Positions 24,185 through 35,337 of a DNA stretch of 64,000 bases are shown in pieces. Source of the DNA: [Phialemoniopsis] sp. UDSM-2020 (taxonomy: Eukaryota; Ascomycota; Sordariomycetes; Thyridiales; Thyridiaceae); NCBI GenBank assembly GCA_018873225.1, contig JAEILZ010000004.1, positions 1,798,001 through 1,862,000 on the forward strand, written 5' to 3'. The notes beneath the pieces were generated by a model, which was not told the DNA's origin, searched no databases, and saw nothing but the letters and a program-made list of their open reading frames with translations. The translations under genes and the position numbers were made by a program. Positions within the stretch are counted from its first letter, which is position 1; each line of letters starts with the position of its first letter.

Positions 24185-27100
24185 TCAGTTGGAGACGTAT
24201 AATATCTCGATTTTGGGCAAGATGTAAGAGTTGTAAGCTGTGCTATGGGGAGATTATCGTAACTCGCAAGAAGGTTGCTCGATGTGATCGTGGCTCAACT
24301 TGCTACACACTTTTCGGCCGCTGAGCTTCCAGAATTTTCCTTGTGTGGCGCTACGATTTGACAGCTATGGCGAGCTCAGGACCCAGCAATTTGGTTCCTT
24401 CGCCCCCAACGGCCGCTAACCAGCTCCCACTAAACCTCATTCATCTGTTGATTTACAAGGCCTCTTCATGACGAACTGAGGGAGTGCTTCATATTTGAGG
24501 AAATTCATGATCGAACATTCATGTACTACGAACTTGAAGGTTGATTGTTGGGTGCTGTTGATGGAAGTGTCATGGACCGTTGTAAAGCATACCCTGCACA
24601 GGTGTTAGTGAGAGAAGCTACCTTCTCAGCCTTGGAATGGTACATTCCGACAGCTCTTGGTCTCTTCATGCATCACCTGATTGATATAGGTATATCAAAT
24701 TTCTATGCGACATATATCTACTGTTACTTAGTATACCAGAGGTTCTGATTACTTCTTCTTTTTACAATGGTACTGGCGGGGCTGGGGAATGCAAACCAAG
24801 TATGATTCAGCAGGGCATCTGTGAGCTCCAGTGTCGACCATTTGACGGTGGATCTCAGTCTCCATCACTAAGAAGAGGTTTCCCGGCTACGATGTGACTT
24901 AGGACACCGCAGGACTGCTTGACAGGTGAAATGAGTTTAGGCTGTTAAAAAAAAAAACCATGCCATCGGAACCCGCCGCGCTCTCACTGTACAAACCAGG
25001 TAATTCTGCGCGGAGCCAATGTCGTGTTGTACATAGCAGGCTGCAAGGATCTCGGTTGCAGTTGTGGGGATGTAAGCCGTACTACGCTATCCACCACGAG
25101 TAACAGACTCCGGTATGTGGTGAAAGGACCAGGGCGACAGAAGGATCTGGACCAGTAGAGTTTGAGAAACGCCTTTCTTTTCTTCTGCTTGCTTCTAGGT
25201 TCAGATCACAAAGACCAGGCAGGTCCACCGGCTCGACAGCCGCATGTCCTGGGCCGTCAGAACCTTACTAGTCTTGGCTCATACGCCACCTTTGCCGTCG
25301 TGCTGTCAAACACACTCGTTGGGATGAAGGAAGTGTCCGAAATAGGACATATCTTTCGGCCGTTTTTGACGTCGAGTTCCTCCGGCCCGCGCCTTATCTC
25401 AATACCGCCTCCGATTTCAAGACGCTACAATCGGGGACGGCAATGACCATCTTGTCACACAGCGTTTTACTTCGGTCAGTAGCTTCATCAGCTGGGCTCA
25501 TTCACAGTTTTTTGGATTTCCAAGGTTTTAGAGGTGGTTTCGGCCCGTTTTGCTACAACCATCTTTCAAAGCGTGGGCGTGAGCTTGACATCCCACATGC
25601 AACCCCGGGGAAGCACAGGCCATCGCCGTGACACACACACATGTCGCCTACCTATCTGGGTAAAGCAGACACTCTCGTCTCATCGCTTAGGATGATATAA
25701 TCTAGATAAAATAAAGATAGCAGGTCTTTCGATGCCGAGGACACCAAGAGGAAGCACTTCCCTGGCCGATCACAAGCGGAACGCGATACTACTGGTTACC
25801 GGGATCTCTTCAGAGACTCCCGATTGTAGTCAAGCCCGTCTGAGTCAGATTGAACACTTGCATCCAAGGTTGCCAGGAGCCAGCCATGATTGGGCCAGTC
25901 GCAGAAATGCCCCGACCTCACTCAGTGTATTGTACCGTCGAGAGAGACCGCCAAAGCACCCTCCCACACACCTCAAGTCAACTAAAAGTGCAGTTTCGTT
26001 ATTCTGTTTTCACGACTTCGTAACCTTGGCGCACATGTCCATGAAGCTTCCGTAGCGCTTCGTCAGCAGCTGACGCTGCCATGACAGTTTTTTCTCGACG
26101 AGGAAGAGAAGCGCATCTCTGTTCCTGTTTCTCGAAACGGATGTCGGGTGAGTAAAAACAGAAAGACACCAAGGCATTCGTGCGCGGGCACTACGACCCA
26201 CCACGGCGGCCCCGATCGATCCCATCAAGTGCGGGAGCGAGCGTCAGCATAGCCCCGGATGTGGAGGACACCCGCTCCACCAAAAGTGCAAGGCAGAGGT
26301 AAGGCAGAGCGTACCACTGCGCGAGAAGTTTGGGGTAGAGTACCCTGGACGGAATCTGCAGTGCATTGTGACCGCTTTTCCGCTCTGAACCATCGCAAGG
26401 TTTATGAATGCTGGTCATAGTCATGATGGTCTAGCCAAACCTGGTGGGCTTCTCCGTGCAGGCCGGGCAGAGAACATGGAGCGTGCATCACAAGCGTTCC
26501 AAAGCAGCGGGATGCCTCCCTCCAAAGTCCCGGACCTCATATCACCCAATGCAACAACACGACATCATGCCGACGATCTCGCTCAACTCTAGCATTACTT
26601 GCAGATGAATCACGGGCGGACATGCAGAGGCTTCTCGAGATTGTAAGAAACGCCATTGCTATCTCTCCCCATCCCCCTGTAGCGAGGTCCTCCCTGCCGC
26701 TGCTGTGCACCTGCATCTCGGGCTGCTCTCGTTCAAGACATTCTAGCGTGGTTATTCCGCACGTCCGTTCCCGTCGGGATGGTTTTGATCCTTCCAGAAC
26801 TGGGGGAATGCCTGGCACGATTTGATCAGTCCGAGCTCAGGATTGGCAAATCCCGAGCACAACCCCCTGGCAGATTTCCGAGGCCTGCCCAAGCCGACTA
26901 GTCAAGCGCCATTAGGAGGGTCAAACGGGTCAATTATGTGTGAATAGGGGGGACATGAGATGTCAAGTGGCCATCTCAAAGTGTGATTGGAGAGCGTGGT
27001 GAGGGCCAGCAATCTTTCCTGGGACGCTTCTTACTTGCAGGGAAAAGCGGCGACCAGCGCAACCCTGAAGCGATGCCTGGCTAGCGCGCCGAATGGGGCA

Positions 27101-28690
27101 GTCATGTCGCCATGGTAGGGCTGAAGATGGAGGCATTGGAAGATGTATGTATGGACGTATGTACATGCAACAAGGAAGAGGGTTTCCTCTCGGATGTGCT
27201 GGTGTTGTCACCATTGAAGCACTGGGTTGGCACCCCCCATCGTGGTACTTTAGGTCTATCCCGCTCATGCAGGCCTTTTGCATGCAGCAATTGGCTGTCA
27301 GCAAATTCCTCAATGAAACCCGTAAGCCAATGGACTGCTGAAAGTCGGTGTAGGGGCAATATCCTGATTCTCGGTAGTGTAGGGCTGAAAAGGGGGGGTC
27401 TGTTCTGGAGGGCTGTCTTGGACATCTGACTGGCAGTCCTGCCCTCAACCACCAAGCCACTTCATCTCCCTCCCATCCATCAACATCAAGCCCAAATTTC
27501 GGCGCCGTTTCGTGGGGTCAATTCGTCATTTGAACGGTTGCGGGTAGCGGCCCGCAGAATGACCGTTGGGTAAGTTAGTGTTGGATCAAGCAAAATGACG
27601 AACACTGTGGACAAGGGGACTTGTCAAGGGACGGATCTGCGGCATGGAGGAAAAGGGGGTTTAATAAATGGCAGCATCCAATGATGCCGACGAAGCGTTA
27701 CGTCGACAGTCCCCTCGGTCGCCAGAATTAGAACAACGGGCACATTTGCTCGATGGTGTCTTATCCACTTGCTGGTGCGATTGGAGAGAGATGGTCCATC
27801 GCGGGCATGCGTCGCCCGTCCATCCACGTTGCCGATGCTCACTTCCCCGGGTTGTCGCCTGTCTCGGCACTTGATGAATTGGTCGAGAGGAAACCAAGTT
27901 ACGATGGTAATATCTGCTAGAGATAAGTATGCTGCGAGAGATCCAGTCTCGTATGGCATAGAGATGATGTCAAAACGCAACTGGCTATGGGGCAATCATG
28001 ATTGACGATCTGCCGCACAGGGACTCTTTCAACGGCCAAGTCCGATCCTAGGATATTAATGAGCACACAAACGGAGCAAGTCTTGGCACTATAGGCGCAC
28101 TAAGAGTGGGCGGTATAGGGCGGAGCGGGGCTCGGTTCACTAACAAAGTCTCTAGGCTACCTAGGTATGCGGGCAAGCTTTTTAGTGAGCGGTGCCCGCC
28201 CAGCTAAATCGCAGTTACTCACTGAGGGCCCACTGGTACCTGGGCGAGTAGGCTATGCTCGGCGGCTCGAGCAAACGGAAAACACACCATGGCCCGGATA
28301 TCTCGAGGGCGAAGTACCTTAGCACCATGCAATTCAGGCCTTCCACAAACCTTCGGTCTATCCCGCATCAGGGAGGCGTTGCATAGGTTAGAGTACGGAC
28401 ATACTTGTTATGTTAAACGGGAGGAGAGTTGCCTCGGCTCGACCATGCTCTAGTCGAAAATGCCAAACTCAAAACTCCCGCCCCAGTGTCAATGAAGATC
28501 AGCCATTAGACACAGAAGAAAGACCGAATAGGCCTCCGTCACGCGGTGACATAGGAGGGGGTGCTGAAGATGCCCCCCTCATTGAGGTAAAGACTTGTCA
28601 AAAAAAGGGTACGGGAGCGTAGCGGATGTCAGGGATGGGCCCTGGATCGGGGCACAAGCTCGACCGCCAGCCGGGTCTCTGATGACGGCC

Positions 28691-28720
28691 GTGATGGGCC
28701 ATGATGGGCCATGATGGGAC
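28691..28720. repeat. 10-bp tandem repeat, three copies
   Basis: Three adjacent copies of a 10-mer of the form RTGATGGGMC run from 28691 to 28720. The copies differ at one or two positions. Confidence 0.8.
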
Positions 28721-28880
28721 ATCAAGCTCGGCACATCCTGCTCGATCTCCCGTCAGCCAATCCACGGGCATAGCTGGGTTCGCCAGCAGAGACTAGCCTG
28801 GACGGCTGGTGAGACCTCCAAACGCAACATTGCAGCCGTGTGACACCCCTACTGCATGCTTTCTTGTCCTGCAGGGAATG

Positions 28881-28894
28881 ACACACACACACAC
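28881..28894. repeat. (AC)7 microsatellite
   Basis: Seven uninterrupted AC dinucleotides lie in intergenic DNA, followed by the imperfect extension GCACTCACA. Confidence 0.85.
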
Positions 28895-29112
28895 GCACTC
28901 ACAAAGACGACGATTGCCTCTGTGTGTCCAGACCCTTTTCCTCTCTTTTCAGTTTGTCCCTCTCTCCTCTGCGGTCCTATTTGATTGCACTTCCCTGCCT
29001 GTTTGCTTGAGGTTACATACTGCTGCTACCTTGGCCTGCCTGCCCGCCTGCCTGGACATCTTGGTCCGGCAATGACGCTTCCAAGCCGCAACTAAAGCAC
29101 TTTACTTTATAT

Positions 29113-29123
29113 GTACGAAGTAC
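29113..29123. repeat. GTACGAAGTAC inverted-repeat element
   Basis: This is one of five exact copies in the window of an 11-mer with GTAC arms around a GAA/TTC centre; the others are at 49595, 51109, 56370 and 56490. All are intergenic. Confidence 0.7.
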
Positions 29124-29985
29124 TCACTTCTTGGATTCAAACCCATTCTGTTTAATCGAGATGCAAGTCCCTGATCCCTGTCCCGCTTGTCATCTGCATC
29201 CCGGCTTGTACTAGAGAGATACCTTGTCCTGGGTGGGCTACACGGCTAGACAAGAATTTCGGCTTGTCTCATCGGCCACCACACCTCACCACCCACAACG
29301 ACAGCTGCAGTAGCCTCAGCCTCTTCTTTTCTCTTGAGCTCCCTCCCCTTCTTCCTCGTTCCCGGATTGTTTCTTTTCCTGGTTTCGCTCCTCTTCTTTA
29401 TCACCAGAGCGTTACCCTCCGCCGGTCTCTACACTTTGTTTCACTCAAGACCGCCGGCATCTCCACAGCTTCTGCCAACAAAACCCCCAACGCAACTCAT
29501 CTCATCTCTCACCTCTTGCAGCCATCATCCCTGCACGTACTTTTGCCCACAGCACAGACTCGCGACAGGGGCCCCCGAACCGCGGAGCAGGGTTGTTTCC
29601 TTTCCGCTCTGCGAGTAACCACGACGAAATTGTGCTATTAAATAGCTGTCCCTCAACATCGCACAATCTAGACCTTTCTGCTTTCCGGCTGGGGAATATC
29701 CGGTGCGCTCGCCAGCGCCAACTGCGTTGTGCGCAAACAAAAGTAGTGAAATCGAACTTCATTCAAAAGCATCAACAGGCGTGTTGAGCGAGTTTAGCAC
29801 CATTGAGCCTCGAAGAACGCTTGTAACGAGGACGGACCTCTATCCTGGGCTGAAAGAAGCTGTCACGGAGTCCGTGTGCCAATCGCGAACCCCGCCCTTT
29901 CGCCTTCTCCGGGGGAAGCTCTGACCAGCTTTTGCCACCATCGCGGCTGCTCATCGCGGGAACAACGTCATTCATCCAGGCGCTC

Positions 29986-30168
29986 ATGACATCGGCTGTT
30001 CTCCTTCACAAGATCTTGGGAATAAAGACGTACGGATACTCTCATCACGATGGCGCCCACCAATGCGCTAGCCAGAGGCTCAGCATCCTCGAGGCGGGAG
30101 TCGGGTCCTGTGACCGACAAGCACAAGCCAAAGCGGGCGAGCAAGCCCAAAGTAAAGACAGGATGTAG
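29986..30168 (+). other. Upstream ORF overlapping the zinc-cluster gene start
   Basis: An ATG at 29986 opens a 60-residue frame that runs out of frame across the main ATG (30050) and stops at 30166-30168, inside the first coding exon. If transcription starts upstream of 29986, scanning ribosomes would meet this frame first, which would lower translation of the regulator. The transcript start is not known. Confidence 0.35.
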
Positions 30169-32211
30169 GAATTGCAAGTAAGCAGAGTGTCCCTTGAATT
30201 CGCCCTGGTTTTCTTGTCTCCCGTTCGGGATAGGGACTGACTTCGTCTCAGAGACCGGAGGATCAAATGTGATGAGAAGCGTCCCTCGTGCTCTCAATGT
30301 GAACGGTCCAAAAAGATATGTACGGGTTATCCGCCTCCAGCTCGCCGCGACAGGACCCACGATATTCTCATCGCACCCAAAGTCCTTGCATCAAGGCCTA
30401 TCCAGCAGCAGCAGCAGCCACTGCCACAACAACGTGCACTCGCCCCAATCGCACAACACCAGCCTAACCCATGGCCCTCACGACACAGCCCCCCGCATAC
30501 ACCAATGGTCCAGCCGAATGCCATCATGATCTATCAGCCTTCGACCGGCCTGCCTTTTGATGAGCAGGATGGTCTCTATTTCTCTTTGTTCCGCAGCCAC
30601 ACAGCAAACGAGTTGTCGGGATTCTTCGACAACGTCTTTTGGTCTCGGATCGTTATGCAGGAATGTCATTCCGAGCCTGCTATTAGACACGCCGTCGTGG
30701 CCCTCGGCGCACTGTACAAAACTCTAGAAAAGGCAACCGAATCCCCTCCCAGCTCGCCAACCGACAACAACCAACTCATAGACAGTGCACATCGCCACTG
30801 GGAGGTCGCTCTGAAGCAATATTCTAAAGCTCTCGAGGCTTCCATCTCGGTCAGCAGGCAGGATGTCGGTGCGCATAGGACCGTTCTCATGGCGAGCGTG
30901 CTCTTAGCCTGCTTTGACTCGTTTGTGGGTGACCATAAGAAGGCCATCCTGCAAATACAACAAGGCTTGAGGTTCCTAGAAAGTCTGCGCGCTGAACGAA
31001 GGCGATCCTTTGCGCCGAAACCCGAAGAGCCTGTTGAGGACGAGATCATACAAATGTTCACACGCCTCGCGATCCAGGCCAAGTCATACGACATGGCCTT
31101 CCATTTCCCACAACCACATGTAATCCGCTTACTGCCGTCGCCGACCGATCCGTCGTCACCATCTGCAGAAGGAGCATCGCCTGTATCCATTCATCAGGAG
31201 CCTATCCCCGAGCAGTTTCCTTCCCTTCTGGATGCCCGAATCGCGTGGGACACACTCCTCGAGCGGGTGTTCAGATTCACTGAGCTCATGTTCCACTTTG
31301 TCACCGAGGGATCGGCGCCGAATATTTTGCCCCATTCCATGACACAGTATGGGCTGCAGTTTCACGCCGATCTCAAGGCCTGGTCTGATGCTTTTGAGCC
31401 TCTTCTCACCTCACGCTTCGCCCCTAGCGTAACTCGCCAGGAGAAGGCGGGCATTGCAGTGCTCAAGATGTTTCATCTGATGGGCGAGATCCTGTTCGCC
31501 ATGACGTTCAGCGACAGCGAGATGCACTTCGACAAGTACCGCCATCATTTCAAGACCATTGTCGATCTCGCACAAGAGGTTGTTGGAGATGAAGAGAGAA
31601 GTGCGAAGGAGAAGAGATGCCCTAATCCGCACTTTTGTACACACCAACGAAACCACCCACCAGACGTCTTTGGCGGCAGCGATTATGCCGCACATCATCT
31701 CAAGGCCAGTTTCAGCGCCGATCTGGGAATCGTGCCTCCTCTTTATGTGGTCGCAACCAAGTCTCGTGACCGACAAATCAGACGCCAAGCCATTCAGCTT
31801 TTGAGGAGCAGCTCTCGTAGGGAGGGCATGTGGGATAGCGAGCTCATGGCACGAATTGGAATGTGGGTCACTGAGATCGAGGAGGAGGAGGAGCTCCTTA
31901 CACCTAGAGAGAGCCCTGTCGCTTTCTCGCGACCATTCTCGGATGCTGGTTCGCCGAATGGTTCGCTCGACTTTGGAGAACGCCCCCTGGGTCCCGGAGG
32001 CAACGCCAGATGGGAGGATCGCCGGGAGAGCACGGTCTCTGTGCTTAGCAATCGATCTCAGCCGAAGCCTATACCGGCCGAGAAGCGAGTCCTCGTCAAA
32101 TCCTGCGAATTCGATCTACGAGAGCACAAGGCTCTACTGCAATGCGGCACCCGTGGTCTGGCAGCTGGATCTCTCGACCTCAAGACACGACGGACAACAA
32201 TCTCATGGTGA
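30050..32211 (+). CDS. Zn(II)2Cys6 fungal transcription factor
   Basis: Two exons are read: 30050-30177 and 30252-32211. The 74-nt GTAAGC...CTCAG intron cuts through the zinc cluster, a common position in this family. The protein has 695 residues. A basic lead (KHKPKRASKPKVKTG) precedes the binuclear cluster C39-x2-C42-x6-C49-x6-C56-x2-C59-x6-C66, followed by SKKICTGYPPP and a Gln/Pro-rich linker. Residues from about 150 on contain a helical fungal-specific regulatory domain (for example SEPAIRHAVVALGALYKTLE and DSFVGDHKKAILQIQQGLRF). The C-terminal tail is Ser/Arg/Glu-rich. Such proteins bind CGG-type half-sites in the nucleus. Targets are unknown and no pathway genes adjoin it. The 5.9-kb upstream gap and an overlapping upstream ORF suggest layered control. 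Confidence 0.92.
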
Positions 32212-32900
32212 TTTTGATGAGGATCATCCATACAAGACTTGATCCTTTTTTTCCCTCCTGTTTCTTGAACATTGTTTATACCCTGACGAGAAGACGCGGT
32301 GTGGATGTTGGCATGTGTTACGATTAACGGATGGGTCGACATGATCCAATGGAAAAGGCAAAAAGTTGGCGAGCGGCTGGTCCTGCTATATATGGCAGAA
32401 TATGACCCAGGAAAGGGCTCGCTGGATCGAATAATCCCTGTGGTAATCTGTTCATACTTATAGACCTGTCTGGAGAAGGAGGTCATCATCGACACGGAGT
32501 TCTGTGCAGACAAAGAGTGCTTCTCGGCCAACCAATTGTAAAATCCTAGCTCAGTGAGGTAGTTTAGTTCTATCTGCTCAATATCTAGTGTAATTTGCAT
32601 GAGAAACCTGGCAATAATCTACCATGCTTGAGGATGAGAGGTTATATTCTCGACTGGGAGCGCGACTAACCTCATCCTTTGTCCACTTACTTGGTGTTAG
32701 TCGAAAGGTGTCGAGTTTAGCGTATTGGTTGGGAGCTTTATCGATAACGACCACCAAACCCAAATGTTAGCCCTCCAAGCAAGCCTTGCGACAAATTTGG
32801 ACATCTGAACATCACAGCAGACCACCTCACCCCAACGCAATTCCGCTTTCACTCAACACCGTCAGGCCGACGCGATACTACAGATTGAGGCGCACCGATC
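32212..32900. other. Intergenic: zinc-cluster 3' end and USP39/Sad1 promoter
   Basis: About 690 nt lie between two same-strand genes. No further gene or clear motif is seen. Confidence 0.4.
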
Positions 32901-34544
32901 ATGTCCAAACGACACGCCACAGAGGCCCTAGAGGACCTCGCGGGCATCGGCTCTCCTGCTTCAAAGAAGTCCAGATACGACGATCCGAGAAGCGGCAGCT
33001 CCAGCATCCACGAGAACGGCGATTTCGACACGGCAGCAGGGCCGCACAGGAATGGCACCTCAAATCTGGGAGCGCAAGTGCAGCAAGAGGAGGAAGATGA
33101 CGGCTTTGACGACGAGCCGGAAGAGAGGGCACCTATCCGGCAGGCGGCGCCGACAGAGGGCTACGACGATCTCTACCTCGACACCATCGACCGCAACGTG
33201 CTAGATTTCGACTTTGAGAAGCTTTGCTCCGTGTCGCTGTCCAATATCAACGTCTACGCGTGTCTCGTATGCGGGCGCTACTACCAGGGCAGGGGGCCCA
33301 AGTCCCACGCCTACTTCCACGCGCTCGACGAGGGCCACCACGTCTTCATCAACATGGAGACGCAAAAGGTGTATGTGCTGCCGGAGGGCTACGAGGTGAA
33401 GAGCAAGTCGCTGGACGATATCAAGTACGTGTCGGACCCGCGCTACTCAAAGGAGGAGGTGGCGGAGCTGGACAGGAAACCGAGGTCGGCGTTCACGATC
33501 GGCGGCAAGGCGTACACGCCGGGCTTTGTGGGCATGAACAACATCAAGGAGAACGACTACCTCAACGTCGTGGTGCAGGCTCTCTCGCATGTACCGCCGC
33601 TACGAAACTACTTTCTGCTCGAGGACTTCAGCTCGTCGCCCGAGCTCGTCAAGCGCTGCAGCATCCTCTTCCGCAAGATCTGGAACCCGCGCGCCTTCAA
33701 GGCGCACGTCTCGCCCCACGAGCTGCTGCAGGAGATCTCGCTGCGGTCCAACAAGCGCTTCACCCTGACGGCGCAGTCGGACCCCGTCGAGTTCCTGTCG
33801 TGGTTCCTCAACAACCTGCACCTCGGGCTCGGCGGCAGCAAGACCAAGCCCGGCACCTCGATGGTCCAGCGCGTCTTCCAGGGCAAGCTCAAGGTCGAGT
33901 CCCAGGCCATCACCGCCAAGGCCGACGCCGGCGACCGCCTGCGCTTCGAGGAGGCCGCCGAGGTCAAGATCGACGTCTCGCGCTTCCTCCTCCTCACCCT
34001 CGACCTGCCCCCCGCGCCCCTGTTCCAGGACGAGCTCGAGGGCAACATCATCCCGCAGGTGCCCCTGACGACCATCCTGTCCAAGTACGACGGCGTCTCG
34101 GCGCAGGAGCACCTCAACCACCGCCGCCGCTACCGCCTGCTGCACCCCCTGCCGCCCTTTCTCGTCCTGCACGTCAAGCGCTTCAGCCAGAACAAATTCG
34201 TCAGCGAGCGCAACCCCACCATCGTGACCTTTGACGCGCGCAACCTCGACGTCGCGCCCTACGTCCAGCCCGACCCGGCGCACCACCCGCCGGGGGAGCC
34301 CATCTGGTACGACCTCGTGGCCAACGTGGTGCACGAGGCCGTGCGCGCGCGCGACGACGTCGGCGACTCGGCCGAGGAGCGCAAGACGTGGAAGGTGCAG
34401 CTGCGCGACCGCGCGCGCGACGAGTGGGTCGTCGCGCAGGACCTCTTTGTCGACAAGATCCAGAACGAGCTACTCTACCTCGGCGAGACGTACCTGCAGG
34501 TGTGGGAGAGGAGGCGGACGCCCAAGGGCAAAGGGCGGTCATGA
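32901..34544 (+). CDS. Sad1/USP39-type U4/U6.U5 tri-snRNP-associated ubiquitin hydrolase-like protein
   Basis: A single exon encodes 547 residues. The family acts in the spliceosome, stabilising the tri-snRNP. The order of parts is an acidic disordered head (residues 1-90), a UBP-type zinc finger starting at C109 with C-L-V-C near 120 and the His-rich KSHAYFHALDEGHHVFI, then a USP-like fold. The box that in active proteases holds the catalytic Cys reads GMNNIKENDYLNVVVQAL near residue 211, with Asp where Cys is expected. This inactive box is the hallmark of USP39/Sad1. The C-terminal part (IWYDLVANVVHEA, then ELLYLGETYLQVWERR) also matches. It is therefore a ubiquitin-fold binder and not a protease. 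GC3 is very high in the second half. The length suits the family (yeast Sad1 448, human USP39 565). Confidence 0.95.
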   Translation: MSKRHATEALEDLAGIGSPASKKSRYDDPRSGSSSIHENGDFDTAAGPHRNGTSNLGAQVQQEEEDDGFDDEPEERAPIRQAAPTEGYDDLYLDTIDRNVLDFDFEKLCSVSLSNINVYACLVCGRYYQGRGPKSHAYFHALDEGHHVFINMETQKVYVLPEGYEVKSKSLDDIKYVSDPRYSKEEVAELDRKPRSAFTIGGKAYTPGFVGMNNIKENDYLNVVVQALSHVPPLRNYFLLEDFSSSPELVKRCSILFRKIWNPRAFKAHVSPHELLQEISLRSNKRFTLTAQSDPVEFLSWFLNNLHLGLGGSKTKPGTSMVQRVFQGKLKVESQAITAKADAGDRLRFEEAAEVKIDVSRFLLLTLDLPPAPLFQDELEGNIIPQVPLTTILSKYDGVSAQEHLNHRRRYRLLHPLPPFLVLHVKRFSQNKFVSERNPTIVTFDARNLDVAPYVQPDPAHHPPGEPIWYDLVANVVHEAVRARDDVGDSAEERKTWKVQLRDRARDEWVVAQDLFVDKIQNELLYLGETYLQVWERRRTPKGKGRS

Positions 34545-35337
34545 AATGGGATAGATTTGCGCAACAAAGTGACCTGCGCTGAGTGGTAATGAGATGGGAT
34601 CCATGTGTAAATCTAGATGTATACATCCCTCCAGCCAATCATCATTGGCGAGGGTGTCATAGAAGAATAGCGACTTTGGACAAGAACGATCAAGAGAGAG
34701 ACCCCAGAGAGAAAGCCTAGACCGGTCGGTCGATCAGCCTTACGAGGGAGGACAGTCGGTCGGCTGGTCGGCCGGTTGCAGGGTCTTGCAGGATGCACGA
34801 TGGTTGATTATTGGGTCAAACCAGAGTTGGCCACATGGTTGTGCATACATGCGGGCACCCCCGACGAGAGGGAGCCAGAAGAAAAAACTATAGGTACAAG
34901 GTAGAGTACAGTAGCAATCAAAAACGCAGCAGGACCAGCACTTTCACGTCTCACGTCCTTTCCCGCTCCCGCCCTATTTCCATGTGATTCCTCCCATTAA
35001 CGTCGCTTGAACATGATCCATCATCATCTTGACCTGTTGCGGGCTGTGCCGATTCTCACTCGGATACCTTCCAAACCAAGAAAAAGAAGGGGAGACCAAT
35101 TCTCTCCCTGCAGGTGTCCAAATGCGCGCGTATCAAGCAAGAATTACAGATATGGTGGGGGAGCCGCCCGATGGCTCGCCGCATGCTTCGCTGAATATTG
35201 TACACGAGTATTCGCTGAAAGTGGCGTGCCGCTCTGCTTGCCTTTCAGGAATTATATGAAGGCCAGAAGGCTGACTGGCTCTTGCTGTCCGGAAGGCCAT
35301 CGAGGAACTCTAGGAGAGCTGCATCCTGGTCGTCACG
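34545..35337. other. Convergent intergenic region
   Basis: About 790 nt lie between the converging Sad1/USP39 and eIF4E2 genes and should hold both 3' untranslated regions. No gene or notable repeat is seen. Confidence 0.4.

Larger units (their letters stand above)
24185..30049. other. 5.9-kb gene-free region upstream of the first zinc-cluster factor
   Basis: No credible gene is seen on either strand; frames up to 165 codons have no domain. The right part (about 28900-29640) becomes pyrimidine-rich with CT tracts, as in long fungal 5' leaders, and probably belongs to the zinc-cluster gene at 30050. Listed separately are a CA microsatellite, a 10-bp tandem repeat and one GTACGAAGTAC element. 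An A11 run lies near 24943. Confidence 0.5.

Noticed and set aside
33600..34334. 244-codon open frame antisense to the Sad1/USP39 gene
   Set aside because: It is a shadow of GC-rich codons; the plus strand shows a complete family domain.
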